Source: a bacterium (GTDB lineage: Bacteria; Auribacterota; UBA3054). Taken from it: a DNA stretch of 64,000 nt. The first letter of the stretch is position 1. Every line of letters starts with the position of its first letter. The stretch covers positions 393,962 through 457,961 of the forward strand of contig JAFZXZ010000032.1 in the NCBI GenBank assembly GCA_017616555.1, in the 5' to 3' direction. The notes below the pieces were generated by a model, which worked only from the letters and a program-made list of their open reading frames with translations, had not been told where the DNA came from and did not search any database. Both the position numbers and the translations under genes were made by a program. Shown in pieces: positions 24,824 to 33,917 of this stretch.

Positions 24824-25798
24824 ATGGCCGAGATAATTCGCAACAGCTTCAGTTGGTCTTTCAGTCAGGCCAAGGATTTCTCGGCCTGCCCGCGCCGGTA
24901 TTACTGGCAAAGGTACGGTTCCTGGGGCGGATGGGAGGACATGGCTCCCAAGGGAGTCAAGACGGCCTACCGCCTCAAGCAGATGAAGAACCGCTTCGCG
25001 CTTTCCGGCATCGCGGTGGATCTCGCCGTGAAAGCAGCTTTGCAGTCTGTTTCCCTAGGGAAAGAGACGACCTTGGAGGAGGCGCTTGATCTGGCTGTCA
25101 CTTATCTTAGGAAAGCCTGGATCGAGCATATGGAGGGGCGCTGGCAAATGAATCCCAAGCGCTACACCTGCATAAAGGAGATCTACTACGGGGAATTTTC
25201 CCCGGAAGACGCGGAGGCCAGGTTAAGCTGGGCCGCGGGCATAAAGGAGAAAGTCGGGCTCTGCTTAGAAAACTTTTACGGAATGGTATTGCCGAAAGTT
25301 AGGCAGTATCTCGCGAAGGGGAGCTTGGTCGCTTTTTCCGAAACAGATTTTTTTGAGAAGGAAAGTTTTTCTTTGGGCGGGATAAAGATCTACGCTGCGC
25401 CGGATACGGTCATCCAGTTTGACGACAAGCTCGTTATACTCGACTGGAAGACGGGGCGGCCAAGACAATTCTACGCGCACCAGATGGAAACTTACGGCTT
25501 GTGGGCGCAATGCCGCCATGAAGTTCCGGCTGACAGTATCGAGCTAGAACTCGTGTATCTGCCGGACGGATCGGTGCAGAAGGTCGAATACAATGAGGAA
25601 GTGGCAAGGCAGACCTTCGGCTACATAAGGGAGACCGTGGACGACATCAGCGACAAGCTTAGGGACAGGGACATCGCAAAGAATGAACCGCTGAACATTG
25701 AATGCTTCGGCAGGACGGACAAACTGGAAGTGTGCGCGCACTGCAACTTCATGGAATTGTGCGACAGGCGCTTCGCGCTTCAAGCCGGGAAGGAATAG
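24824..25798 (+). CDS. PD-(D/E)XK nuclease, RecB/Cas4-like with iron-sulfur-type cysteines
   Basis: The start is ATG at 24824; a TTG two codons earlier is possible. Protein of 324 residues. The nuclease core shows a candidate acidic residue in ISVDLAVKAAL-type helix, D in TVIQFDDKLVILDWKTG (the D-x-K pair of motif III) and Q/Y in HQMETYGLWA (motif IV). One Cys near the N terminus (SACPRRYYW) and three near the C terminus (CAHCNFMELC) match the pattern of [4Fe-4S] RecB-family nucleases such as Cas4 and AddB. No CRISPR genes or helicase are nearby, so this is a standalone DNA nuclease, perhaps in repair. Confidence 0.8.
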   Translation: MAEIIRNSFSWSFSQAKDFSACPRRYYWQRYGSWGGWEDMAPKGVKTAYRLKQMKNRFALSGIAVDLAVKAALQSVSLGKETTLEEALDLAVTYLRKAWIEHMEGRWQMNPKRYTCIKEIYYGEFSPEDAEARLSWAAGIKEKVGLCLENFYGMVLPKVRQYLAKGSLVAFSETDFFEKESFSLGGIKIYAAPDTVIQFDDKLVILDWKTGRPRQFYAHQMETYGLWAQCRHEVPADSIELELVYLPDGSVQKVEYNEEVARQTFGYIRETVDDISDKLRDRDIAKNEPLNIECFGRTDKLEVCAHCNFMELCDRRFALQAGKE

Positions 25799-26749
25799 AT
25801 GGAAAAAACTCCGAAAAAGAAAAGGCGCAGCTTTATGAGCAGGCATCCCCGTATTCGCTCTATTGCTTACGGGATGTATGCGCTTTTGTTCGCGCTAGTG
25901 GGGATACTTATGTTCCCCTTGGGGTTTATTCCTAGGAAGTGGACTTACAAAATCGGGCGTTTCGTCGGGCTCAACGTCACGTATCACCTTATAAAGCGCA
26001 AATGCTTCCTGAATCTCTTCTACGCTTATGATGAGAGGATGAATGATAAGCGCGCCAAGTATCTGACGAAGAAGATAGCGGTCAACCTTACCTACAGCTT
26101 TTTGGATTGCTTCTACCTCTGGATGTTCAAGTGGCGTTACAGAAAGTACGACCCGGTGGAAGAGTGGAGCGATTGGTCAATCGTCAGCAAATCGATGGAG
26201 GCCGGGCACGGCGTAGTGGTCGCCACGGCGCACTATCACTGCTTCGAAGTGATGCCGGTGCACTTCTGCTATACGCGCCAGGGCTTCGACGGGGGAGTGA
26301 TAGCTCGTACCTTCCCGTCGCCTCTGGCGGTCAAGCTTTACACCTGGCTCAGGAAGCGCTACAACATTCTCTCTTTCTACAGCGACGCGAAAAGCATCAT
26401 CAGAACTTTGAAGAGCGGAAGAGTGGTGGGAGTGCTTCCCGATCTCTACGCCAAGAGAAAATACAAAGTGCCGACGACTTTCTACGGGAAGCCGACGACG
26501 ACTTTCGACATACATTTCAGGGTCGCGGCTCTTTGCGACTGCCCGGTAGTGCCGGCTTTTTTGATGCGCAAGAAAAGCTGCCCCTGGAAATACGGACTGT
26601 TGTTTTACGATCCCATTTATCTCCAGAAGAAGCCCAGCGAAGAAGAAGTCGATGCGAAAGTGCAGCAGCTATCCTCGGTCTTCGAATATCATATGCGGCG
26701 CTTCCCAACCGGGTGGATCTGGTTCCATAACAAATGGCGGATATTTTAA
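25799..26749 (+). CDS. LpxL/HtrB-like lipid A acyltransferase
   Basis: Inner-membrane lysophospholipid acyltransferase-superfamily protein that adds a secondary acyl chain to lipid A (inference of substrate). 316 residues. A membrane segment at about 24-45 follows a basic N terminus. The catalytic H-x4-E/D motif is in VVATAHYHCFEVMP. The C-terminal FPTGWIWFHNKWR matches the family ending P-x-W-x-W-x-H-x-R/K-W. It starts directly after the nuclease stop, and manC follows 16 bases later. Indicates an outer membrane with lipid A. Confidence 0.88.
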   Translation: MEKTPKKKRRSFMSRHPRIRSIAYGMYALLFALVGILMFPLGFIPRKWTYKIGRFVGLNVTYHLIKRKCFLNLFYAYDERMNDKRAKYLTKKIAVNLTYSFLDCFYLWMFKWRYRKYDPVEEWSDWSIVSKSMEAGHGVVVATAHYHCFEVMPVHFCYTRQGFDGGVIARTFPSPLAVKLYTWLRKRYNILSFYSDAKSIIRTLKSGRVVGVLPDLYAKRKYKVPTTFYGKPTTTFDIHFRVAALCDCPVVPAFLMRKKSCPWKYGLLFYDPIYLQKKPSEEEVDAKVQQLSSVFEYHMRRFPTGWIWFHNKWRIF

Positions 26750-26765
26750 CCAAGGATCATTGTTT

Positions 26766-27845
26766 ATGTCTAAAGACGGAAGGATCGCGATCTGCGTAAT
26801 GGCAGGCGGAATAGGGGAGAGGTTCTGGCCTCTCTCAAGGACGATGCGTCCTAAACAGCTTCTCGCCATCACAGGCGAAAGGACGATGCTCAGGGAAACG
26901 ATAGCGAGGCATGCCGGTCTCTCTTCTCCCGAAGACGTTTTCATTATCACTACCAAAGAGCAGTCCGATCTTATCGTTAAGGAGATAAATGAACTCCCGG
27001 AAGGCAATGTCATACCGGAGCCTTGCGGACGCAACACTGCGCCGTGCGTGGCCCTGGGAGCGGCTCTTTTGTACGCCAAGGATCCCGAATCCGTTATGGT
27101 CGTCGTTTCGTCCGACCATCACATCCCCGACAGCGAGGCCTACCGAGCGACCATAGAAGACGCGATCTCTTTGGCGCGCCAGGAGCACGCGCTTGTGACG
27201 ATCGGCGTCGTGCCGCGCTATCCCGAGACAGGCTATGGCTACATCGAGGGGAAGGAAGAGATAAGCTATCCCGGAAAAACAAAGGGAATGAAAGTTTCGC
27301 GCTTTTTGGAGAAGCCGCCTCTGGCGGTCGCCGAAGTCCTTTACAAAACGCCGGGAGTCTTTTGGAACGCCGGAATGTTCGTTTTCAGAACGAAGGATAT
27401 TCTTGCGGCCTTCGAGCGTTTCATGCCTGAGAGCAACGCAGAGCTGAAAGAGATCACGGCAAAGTCGGGAACCGCAGATGAACGCGCGGCGATAGAGAAT
27501 TACTACCGCATCGTTGAGAAGATATCCATAGACAAAGCTGTTCTGGAAAAAGCCGACAATGTGGCTGTCATGGCGGCCGGTTTCCAGTGGAACGACGTGG
27601 GAAGCTGGACTTCCGCTTCGGCTCACTGGCCGGAGGACGAAAAGGGCAACCGCTTGAAAGGCGAAATAAAGCTTTTAGAAAGCGAGAACTGCATCGTAGG
27701 CAACTACCATGAAGGGCTGGTAGGCGTCATAGGGCTTAGAGACGTCGTGGTCATCAGGACAGGCGACGCTGTGCTTGTCTGCGCCAGGGACAAAGTCCAG
27801 GACGTCAAGAAACTTTTAACCGGGCTCGATGAGAAATACAGGTAA
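26766..27845 (+). CDS. manC: Mannose-1-phosphate guanylyltransferase
   Basis: Makes GDP-mannose from mannose 1-phosphate for glycan synthesis. The ATG at 26766 (359 residues) is chosen over upstream in-frame starts because AAGGA lies nine bases before it and the nucleotidyltransferase fold starts at once: AGGIGERFWPLSRTMRPKQ. Other marks are EPCGRNTAPCVALGA, SSDHHIPD, GYGYIEG and FWNAGMFVF. The C-terminal isomerase domain of bifunctional enzymes is absent. ruvX overlaps the stop (TAATG). Confidence 0.93.
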   Translation: MSKDGRIAICVMAGGIGERFWPLSRTMRPKQLLAITGERTMLRETIARHAGLSSPEDVFIITTKEQSDLIVKEINELPEGNVIPEPCGRNTAPCVALGAALLYAKDPESVMVVVSSDHHIPDSEAYRATIEDAISLARQEHALVTIGVVPRYPETGYGYIEGKEEISYPGKTKGMKVSRFLEKPPLAVAEVLYKTPGVFWNAGMFVFRTKDILAAFERFMPESNAELKEITAKSGTADERAAIENYYRIVEKISIDKAVLEKADNVAVMAAGFQWNDVGSWTSASAHWPEDEKGNRLKGEIKLLESENCIVGNYHEGLVGVIGLRDVVVIRTGDAVLVCARDKVQDVKKLLTGLDEKYR

Positions 27846-28303
27846 TGCGAATCTTAGCCGTTGACATAGGAAGCGTGAGAACGGGTCTCGCCGTATCCGA
27901 TCCTCTGGGCTTTACGGCCCAGCCTCTCCCGACCGTAGAAGGCGGCGAGGCGAAGGTCAACGCCAAAAAGATCCTGGAAGTGGTTAAGAAATACGCCGAG
28001 GAAAAGGACGAAGCGCGCCGCATCGGAACGGTCGTCCTCGGGAACCCCATTATGCTGAACGGCAAAAAGAGCGAGAGAAGCCTGATATCGGAAGAATGCG
28101 CAAGACTGCTTACGGAATACCTAAGGCAGCAGATCGATTTTCCCGTGGAGGTCGTTTTGAAGGACGAACGCCTGACGTCCGTTGCCGCGGAAAGATGCAT
28201 GCTGAGCATGGACGCCAGCCGCAAAACTAGGAAAGAAAAAAAGGATCAGCTGGCGGCCCAGTTGATTTTAGAAAACTACCTGGAGACGAAGCGCCGTGTC
28301 TAG
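27845..28303 (+). CDS. ruvX: Putative pre-16S rRNA nuclease / Holliday junction resolvase YqgF
   Basis: RNase H-fold protein of 152 residues. The first acidic residue is D7 in ILAVDIGSVRTGLAVSDP, LGNPIMLNGKKSE matches the conserved G-x-P loop, LKDERLTSVAAE carries the second acidic residue, and DQLAAQLILENYL the third. Known roles are 16S rRNA 5' maturation and possible junction resolution. The ATG overlaps the manC stop, and the stop overlaps the next gene's GTG start. Confidence 0.94.
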   Translation: MRILAVDIGSVRTGLAVSDPLGFTAQPLPTVEGGEAKVNAKKILEVVKKYAEEKDEARRIGTVVLGNPIMLNGKKSERSLISEECARLLTEYLRQQIDFPVEVVLKDERLTSVAAERCMLSMDASRKTRKEKKDQLAAQLILENYLETKRRV

Positions 28304-28748
28304 AAAATTAAAACTCCTAATCGTCTTAATGACGCTGATTCTCGGAGGCTGCATGCTCCCGAGAATGTTCGTGGCAGCCTTTATTCCTTTTCAGAGACTG
28401 ATGATCTGGAGCGCGGCGGCCGCGGCCCGTTACGGCGGTCCTCTAGTAATGCTTATGTTCGCCGCTTCGCCGGAAGCTGATCCCAAAATCGTTCCCAAAG
28501 GCATTGCGGAGCCGTTCCTCATGGATGAGCTGGCTACTCCCGAATTCCTGGCCCAAAGGGAAGACCTTGTGAAAGTTTACATTTTCAAGGGGGAGAATCT
28601 CAGCGAAGAACGCTACAGGGAGATACTGCTTGACGCGACCGTGAAAGGACAGACGCTTTACGCCATGCCTTTGGCCTCTGAGGATATGCCTCGCATAAAG
28701 GAAACGCTTTCGCTGCGCGGAGTGGAATTGGAGGAGGGCGAATTATGA
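28296..28748 (+). CDS. Small lipoprotein of unknown function
   Basis: GTG start at 28296, inside the end of ruvX. 150 residues. The signal peptide ends in a lipobox, LILGGC, so a mature lipoprotein is expected. The mature part begins with a hydrophobic, Ala-rich stretch and continues with a soluble domain of about 90 residues that I do not recognise. The ATGA overlap with the next gene suggests the two work together. Confidence 0.65.
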   Translation: MSRKLKLLIVLMTLILGGCMLPRMFVAAFIPFQRLMIWSAAAAARYGGPLVMLMFAASPEADPKIVPKGIAEPFLMDELATPEFLAQREDLVKVYIFKGENLSEERYREILLDATVKGQTLYAMPLASEDMPRIKETLSLRGVELEEGEL

Positions 28749-29749
28749 AATTCTTATATTTTTTGGCGTTTCTGGCCCTACTGGGAATGTATCTGGCTTA
28801 CAGGTATCAGGAGTCGCATCCTAATCAAGGTCTCTTCAGCTACAATCTGAAGGATGAAACGGAAAGCAAGGTTACTCCGCCCTCGACTTACCGTGTGCTT
28901 GAGGCAAGTTCAGTTGACCGCTTCACCATGCTCCGCAACAACACCGAGACCCAGAATTTCCACCTTGTCGGCCTTGTCGGCATTCCTGATGACGGCAAAG
29001 ACATTTTTAATTGCGGAAAAAGTGAAACGGAGCTGAAAGCCCTGGGAAGGGAAGCGCTTGATTTCGCAAAAAATCTTGTGGTCGGCAGATCAGACCTTCA
29101 CGTCAGGGAAAGGGACAGGCAGCACAGAGACGGCCTGCTCTACGTGGAAGGCGACATCCTTCTGACGAACGGCGTTTCTTTCTCCGAGATGGTCATAAGA
29201 AACGGCTACGCATCGAACGACCCGGACGCTGTTACTGATTACGATGGTTTCGAAAGGGAAGCCAGAAAAAAAGAGAAAGGCTTATGGTCAAATAAAATTC
29301 CCATAAAGGAGAGATTCCGGATATCTTCGAACATAAGGGAAAGGGGGCTGACAAGAGATTCGTACGCTCAAAAGGCCTCGATGACGAGCGATATTCTGGA
29401 AAAGGTCGCCAGTGAGGAGAGATGCGTTTCCGTAAAACTGGATATTTCCATAGAACCTCCCATGACCAGAAATTATAATTTGATGGTTATGTGCGACTTT
29501 GGCATGGACGAAGTGATGGGATCGGACGAAGAAGGGGAAAAGCGGGTTCACAAAGACACGGAGCACACAAAGGAGACGTTTACCATTACAACATTGACAA
29601 CAAACATAAGCTTCAGATCCTCCTCTTACGAAATGAGCAAGATCTCGAGGGGCGGACGCACTTTCAGACAAGGTATCTTCTGCTCTTCCTGCTCTTTAAG
29701 AGTCTTTCTCGATGGCGATGAAATATACTTCAATGAGCAATCTTTTTAA
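28745..29749 (+). CDS. Membrane-anchored, degenerate SNase-like protein
   Basis: 334 residues. One N-terminal anchor helix (about 4-20), then a staphylococcal-nuclease-like fold at about 50-180: HLVGLVGIPD sits where active members have V-R-L-x-G-I-D-x-P-E, then GREALDFAKNLVVGR, DRQHRDGLLYVEGDI and FSEMVIRNGYA, ending in the typical EREARKKEKGLWS. The Arg and Glu of the first motif appear lost, so it may not cleave nucleic acid. The C-terminal 150 residues are unrecognised. It overlaps the lipoprotein gene by four bases. Confidence 0.68.
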   Translation: MKFLYFLAFLALLGMYLAYRYQESHPNQGLFSYNLKDETESKVTPPSTYRVLEASSVDRFTMLRNNTETQNFHLVGLVGIPDDGKDIFNCGKSETELKALGREALDFAKNLVVGRSDLHVRERDRQHRDGLLYVEGDILLTNGVSFSEMVIRNGYASNDPDAVTDYDGFEREARKKEKGLWSNKIPIKERFRISSNIRERGLTRDSYAQKASMTSDILEKVASEERCVSVKLDISIEPPMTRNYNLMVMCDFGMDEVMGSDEEGEKRVHKDTEHTKETFTITTLTTNISFRSSSYEMSKISRGGRTFRQGIFCSSCSLRVFLDGDEIYFNEQSF

Positions 29750-29809
29750 CTGTTTCAAAAAGGTAAAAAACCTATATTCTTTCCACTATTTTTTTTGAAT
29801 CTTTCAGTA

Positions 29810-29818
29810 TGTTAAAAT
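29810..29818 (+). promoter_or_regulatory. Extended -10 promoter next to the GspK-like start
   Basis: TGT then TAAAAT (29813-29818), a TGn-extended -10 box without a good -35 hexamer. The ATG at 29826 begins eight bases after the box, which would make the transcript leaderless or nearly so. No Shine-Dalgarno-like sequence precedes the ATG. Confidence 0.45.
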
Positions 29819-29825
29819 AATAGCG

Positions 29826-32800
29826 ATGAATGGGACGAATATTAAACTAAAGAGACCTGCCGGCGTGGCGCTCCTGGCGGTCCTTACGATACTGACGGTC
29901 CTTTCCCTTTTGGCCGGCAGTTTCGCGGTGTCAATTTCGATTGACGAGAACGCCTCCCGCCAGACTCAGGCCGAGCTTGGTCTGCGCATGCTTTATCAGA
30001 GCGGCGCCGCCCACGTCAAATCAGCGCTTATGAGCGCCGCCATGACGGAGACGAAAAGCCCCGGCGAAATGCTGTCACAGACGAAAGCCCTCCAGCCGGC
30101 CACCAAGGACGGCTTCGGCCCCTGGGTTTACGTCAAGAACGAGAACGGCGACGCTATCGGCCGTTATCGCGTGAAAGTGGAGGACGAGGCCGCCAAGCTC
30201 AACATCAACAAAGCCTTCCTGACGGAGAAGTCCCAAGGTTCCGGCTGGGACACCGGCGAAATATCCATTCCCGACGCCCTGGGCGTGACGCCCGCCACAG
30301 CCAAGGACCTCCTGAAATACAAGTACGGCTTGAACGGCGTGCCGGGCGACAGGGGAGACGACGACCAGAACAACGCCCTTCTGATGACGGACGGCCTTGA
30401 CAACAACGCAAACGGCATCGTCGATGAATACGACGAGGGCGTCAATGATCCCGGCGAGTATCTCCCGAGCAGACCTAGGGGCGACGACCGCGCGTTCTCG
30501 ACTCTTCGTGAAGTCATGCCCTTCCTTCTGACCTCCGACAATTTCAAAAAGCTTTCCGAGGCGAGCCAGGAACGCGCCGTCAGGGAACTCTACAAGAGAG
30601 CTACGCTTTATTCGACAGACATTCCGGGCAGTTCGACGCTTCCCAACGACCAGCCTTCCGAAATAAACAGTATCACCGGCGCCGAACTCAGGAAGCGCCT
30701 CAATTCTATGCCGAATCCCGTCGAGGGACAGTCGAGAGCGAGAAACCAGCTGGCGGCAAACATGATCGACTACCGCGACGAGAACCACGTCATGACTACG
30801 CTTGGCAGCGACATCTACGGCGCGGAGGCCATCTGCTTCAACGAAGTTTTGGCCAATGAAGACTCCATCACCTTCTGGGTAAGAGACTCCTCGGCTACCG
30901 ACGGTCTTGTCAGAGACTGGGTAAAATCTACCTACTGGCACGATCAGTACGATTCCAAGGACAACACGCGTCTTCTGCACTGCCCCTTGTGGTACTACTG
31001 CTGCATAACCGACAAGGTCATCAACAACAAGCTTTTCTGGCACCATTCCATCAGGATGAACAACACCTGGAGAGTCATCAATTCCGGCAACTCATCCAAG
31101 GGACACATAAACATCAGCAACGGATCCTTCGGTTTGCCTGACGGACCGGGCGAAGCCCAATCCTCAGCAAACCCGCGCTTTCTAAACTGCGACGGCGACG
31201 CCTGGGGCGGCGGCAGTCCGAGCCAAAGCTACCGCGACACCTATGTCAAGCTTATAACCATGATGAGCAAGCGCGGCAAAACGGAAAGCGGTGCTGTAAG
31301 GTTCGAAGACAACATGTTCAAAAACATGTATGTCGTCATCTGGGCTTGGCGCGGCAACAAGCAGCTAGGCCAGTTCAAGGTCACCTCCTCTTCCCATAAC
31401 GGCAATATAAAGTTCAACACTTCGGAGGTTGATTCAGGCAGATCTTTGAACTCCATTTGCACAGCGGAAGGCATTACCAACGGCCAGTCCCTGGCTGTCA
31501 GCTTCCTGGCTTGGTCGCAGGGCATTTCCGCCATCCTTCCGAGAGTCAACTGGTACCACTGCGTTAGACGACCGGACGGCGCCGGACGCTATTACAAGGT
31601 CGTAATCACGAACGACCCGGTTGACTCCTTCAAAGGCTACAACTGCCGCACGCTGGGCATCTCGGGCAGCCCCAGCAGCGATCACACGATCCTTGAGGAT
31701 GACAAAGCCTGGGAATACAAGGATGGCAAACCTCAGAAAGTTGACTCCACCGGCTGGATGGATGTTATCGTCAAATCTTGCGAAAAAGTCAGCCACAACT
31801 CCAAGCAGTATCAATCCCTTGGATACATCCGCCTGATCGCTCCGGAAGTCGTAGAGATGTACAACGCTTCTGAAACGGCGGTCTCCCTTGCCAACTGGAA
31901 AGTGGTTTGCAACACTGGTACTATGGCGACCGAGATCGGCAACATCAGAAGGACGACCTACTATGACAACAAGGCCGGCGGACGAATCGTTGACGACAAC
32001 CCCGCGGTGATGCCGAGAAACCACTTCTATCTTGTCAACGACGCCGAGCTCTTCGACATGCGCTACGGCAACGGCGATATGCTCTGGGGTTCCGCCGCTA
32101 CTGAAAGGATCCCGGTCTTCGAGATGGACTCTAAACACTGGGGCATTTCCTTCAAACTTAAGAAAGTCAAAGCTGAAACGACCGACTTCTACTACTACAT
32201 CGACACAGGTCAGACTGTTCTTGACGACAAGCTTTTCCAGGGCGAATCCATCCGCCTTATTTACAGAGGCGAGGAGAACAACCCGAGATCCTGGCACGGC
32301 CGCATCTTCCCCCTGCTCTGGTGGGAGCAGGAGAAAGGCAAGCGCATAAGAGTCTGGAACGAATACGCCCGCTACAACGTCAACATTCCGCCTGTCAAGA
32401 ACTGCGAAGTTATGTTCCTCGGCCTCCCGGCCCGCGGCGGTATCGTTTCTCTGACTTTGAAGAACGAATACAACCAAGTTACCGCCCGTACCGTTGAGTA
32501 CGGCTCCGTGGACATCAAAGAAAAGGGCTACAGCACCGAGAAAGAGGATCCGACCCACTACAAGTGGGTGAAGCGCGCAACTCCGACTATCGGCGGCACG
32601 GAAGATCTTGCTCTCAACACCGTTATGCGAGCCAAGAAGAACAGGCCCACCTGGATCAAGAACGGACCTTTCGGCAGCGTTGCAGAAATGGGTATGGTAA
32701 GGACCGCCAGAGACTTTGAGAACCTAGGCAGCTCCGGCGGCGAAGCGAGCGGCAAGGCGAAAGTCGCTTCTCTTGCTGATTACTTCTGCACCGGATCACT

Positions 32801-33917
32801 GCGTTTGAACGCCGTGGACGGCAACGTTGAAGTCAAAGGCTGGGAAGCCAGCAAATTTGAAGTCGATAGATACGACGCTTCCTCGGTTTCGGCCAAAGAT
32901 GCCAAATGGGAAGTTGACCAATGGAAAGGCCACACGCTCCGTTACCTCACCGGTCCGCTGCGCGGCGAGACTTTTGCGGTTCACGGCAACACGCCCACCA
33001 GTTTGAAGCTTGTCGCCGACGACAACAAGAACAGCCCCAGATCCGTTCCTCAGCGTCTCCTCAACAAGCCCAACAAAGGCGATGAATTCACGATCGGTCC
33101 AGGGTACCTGACGCCTGTCTGCTACACCAGGAAAGCCAATCAGGAAGGCGAATGGGTCTGGCATGACGCCATCCCGCTTAAGGGAACGTACAACCTCTAC
33201 GTGTACGGCCTGAACGACGCTATTTCCACGACCGAGTTCCTGGAAGAAAATTACAACGCCAGTCTTGACGTTGACCTCTGGAACTACACCACGGGCGAAT
33301 GGAACAACCTCTGCAAACGTAAAAAATACAACAAGGAAGACAGCTTCCTGGCCGGCAAGATCACGCCCGATCACATCTCCGCCAACGGCGACATAAAGAT
33401 GCGCCTGACGTCCCACGACGTTATCGACACCACCAAAGCTTATGCGGAGGCGGCCGCCAGAGGCGAGATCAACCAGCCTTACCGTTCCGGTTACGCCTGG
33501 TTCAACTATCTGATGGTCAGCCCGATCCCGGTCGTCGGCAGAGTGAACTTCAATACGGCTTCCAAGGAGCTTCTCGGCGCGCTGCCCGGCATCACGCCAA
33601 CACTGGCTGCCAACATTGCCGACGGCATTGACGAGAACGGCAAACCGACTTTGAAGCCTTACAAGCATCCCAGCGACATCCTGAACGTCAAAGGCATGAA
33701 GCTTGGCAACTACAGGCGCTTCGCCAACCTCGTCTGCATCGACTCTTACGTTTACACCGCCAAGATCGAAGCCGAGCTCTTCGACGACGTTGACCACGAC
33801 GGCGTCTATACTCCCGAGGTGGACCACCAGAGCGCCAACGGCCTCAGGCACTACATTCTTAAGAGTAACCCGGGTTCTGACATCGAACACTGCGTGGAAG
33901 AATTGGAGGAATTCTAA
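29826..33917 (+). CDS. gspK: Giant GspK-like minor pseudopilin with lamin-tail-like insert
   Basis: At 1363 residues this is about four times a normal GspK, the tip pseudopilin of type II secretion. The N terminus is prepilin-like: processing after G13 in RPAGVALLAVL, a hydrophobic helix, and no Glu at mature position 5, as expected for GspK. Near 189 lies a calcium-loop-like DGLDNNANGIVDEYDEG. A lamin-tail-like beta domain follows at about 670-760 (PEVVEMYNASETAVSLANWK). Near 1238 the helix-hairpin-helix-like VNFNTASKELLGALPGI matches the C-terminal GspK region, and DDVDHDGVYTPEVD near the end is another candidate metal loop. trxA overlaps its stop. Confidence 0.82.
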   Translation: MNGTNIKLKRPAGVALLAVLTILTVLSLLAGSFAVSISIDENASRQTQAELGLRMLYQSGAAHVKSALMSAAMTETKSPGEMLSQTKALQPATKDGFGPWVYVKNENGDAIGRYRVKVEDEAAKLNINKAFLTEKSQGSGWDTGEISIPDALGVTPATAKDLLKYKYGLNGVPGDRGDDDQNNALLMTDGLDNNANGIVDEYDEGVNDPGEYLPSRPRGDDRAFSTLREVMPFLLTSDNFKKLSEASQERAVRELYKRATLYSTDIPGSSTLPNDQPSEINSITGAELRKRLNSMPNPVEGQSRARNQLAANMIDYRDENHVMTTLGSDIYGAEAICFNEVLANEDSITFWVRDSSATDGLVRDWVKSTYWHDQYDSKDNTRLLHCPLWYYCCITDKVINNKLFWHHSIRMNNTWRVINSGNSSKGHINISNGSFGLPDGPGEAQSSANPRFLNCDGDAWGGGSPSQSYRDTYVKLITMMSKRGKTESGAVRFEDNMFKNMYVVIWAWRGNKQLGQFKVTSSSHNGNIKFNTSEVDSGRSLNSICTAEGITNGQSLAVSFLAWSQGISAILPRVNWYHCVRRPDGAGRYYKVVITNDPVDSFKGYNCRTLGISGSPSSDHTILEDDKAWEYKDGKPQKVDSTGWMDVIVKSCEKVSHNSKQYQSLGYIRLIAPEVVEMYNASETAVSLANWKVVCNTGTMATEIGNIRRTTYYDNKAGGRIVDDNPAVMPRNHFYLVNDAELFDMRYGNGDMLWGSAATERIPVFEMDSKHWGISFKLKKVKAETTDFYYYIDTGQTVLDDKLFQGESIRLIYRGEENNPRSWHGRIFPLLWWEQEKGKRIRVWNEYARYNVNIPPVKNCEVMFLGLPARGGIVSLTLKNEYNQVTARTVEYGSVDIKEKGYSTEKEDPTHYKWVKRATPTIGGTEDLALNTVMRAKKNRPTWIKNGPFGSVAEMGMVRTARDFENLGSSGGEASGKAKVASLADYFCTGSLRLNAVDGNVEVKGWEASKFEVDRYDASSVSAKDAKWEVDQWKGHTLRYLTGPLRGETFAVHGNTPTSLKLVADDNKNSPRSVPQRLLNKPNKGDEFTIGPGYLTPVCYTRKANQEGEWVWHDAIPLKGTYNLYVYGLNDAISTTEFLEENYNASLDVDLWNYTTGEWNNLCKRKKYNKEDSFLAGKITPDHISANGDIKMRLTSHDVIDTTKAYAEAAARGEINQPYRSGYAWFNYLMVSPIPVVGRVNFNTASKELLGALPGITPTLAANIADGIDENGKPTLKPYKHPSDILNVKGMKLGNYRRFANLVCIDSYVYTAKIEAELFDDVDHDGVYTPEVDHQSANGLRHYILKSNPGSDIEHCVEELEEF

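Noticed and set aside
24824..25798. Cas4-like nuclease as a sign of a CRISPR-Cas locus
   Set aside because: No spaced direct repeats and no cas1, cas2 or effector genes are found in the window.
29755..29785. AGGT/ACCT mini-hairpin as a terminator after the SNase-like gene
   Set aside because: Only four pairs and no real T tract; too weak to call.
32796..33890. 364-residue minus-strand frame inside the giant GspK-like gene
   Set aside because: Val/Asp/Gly-rich translation typical of antisense reading; the + strand has domain evidence.
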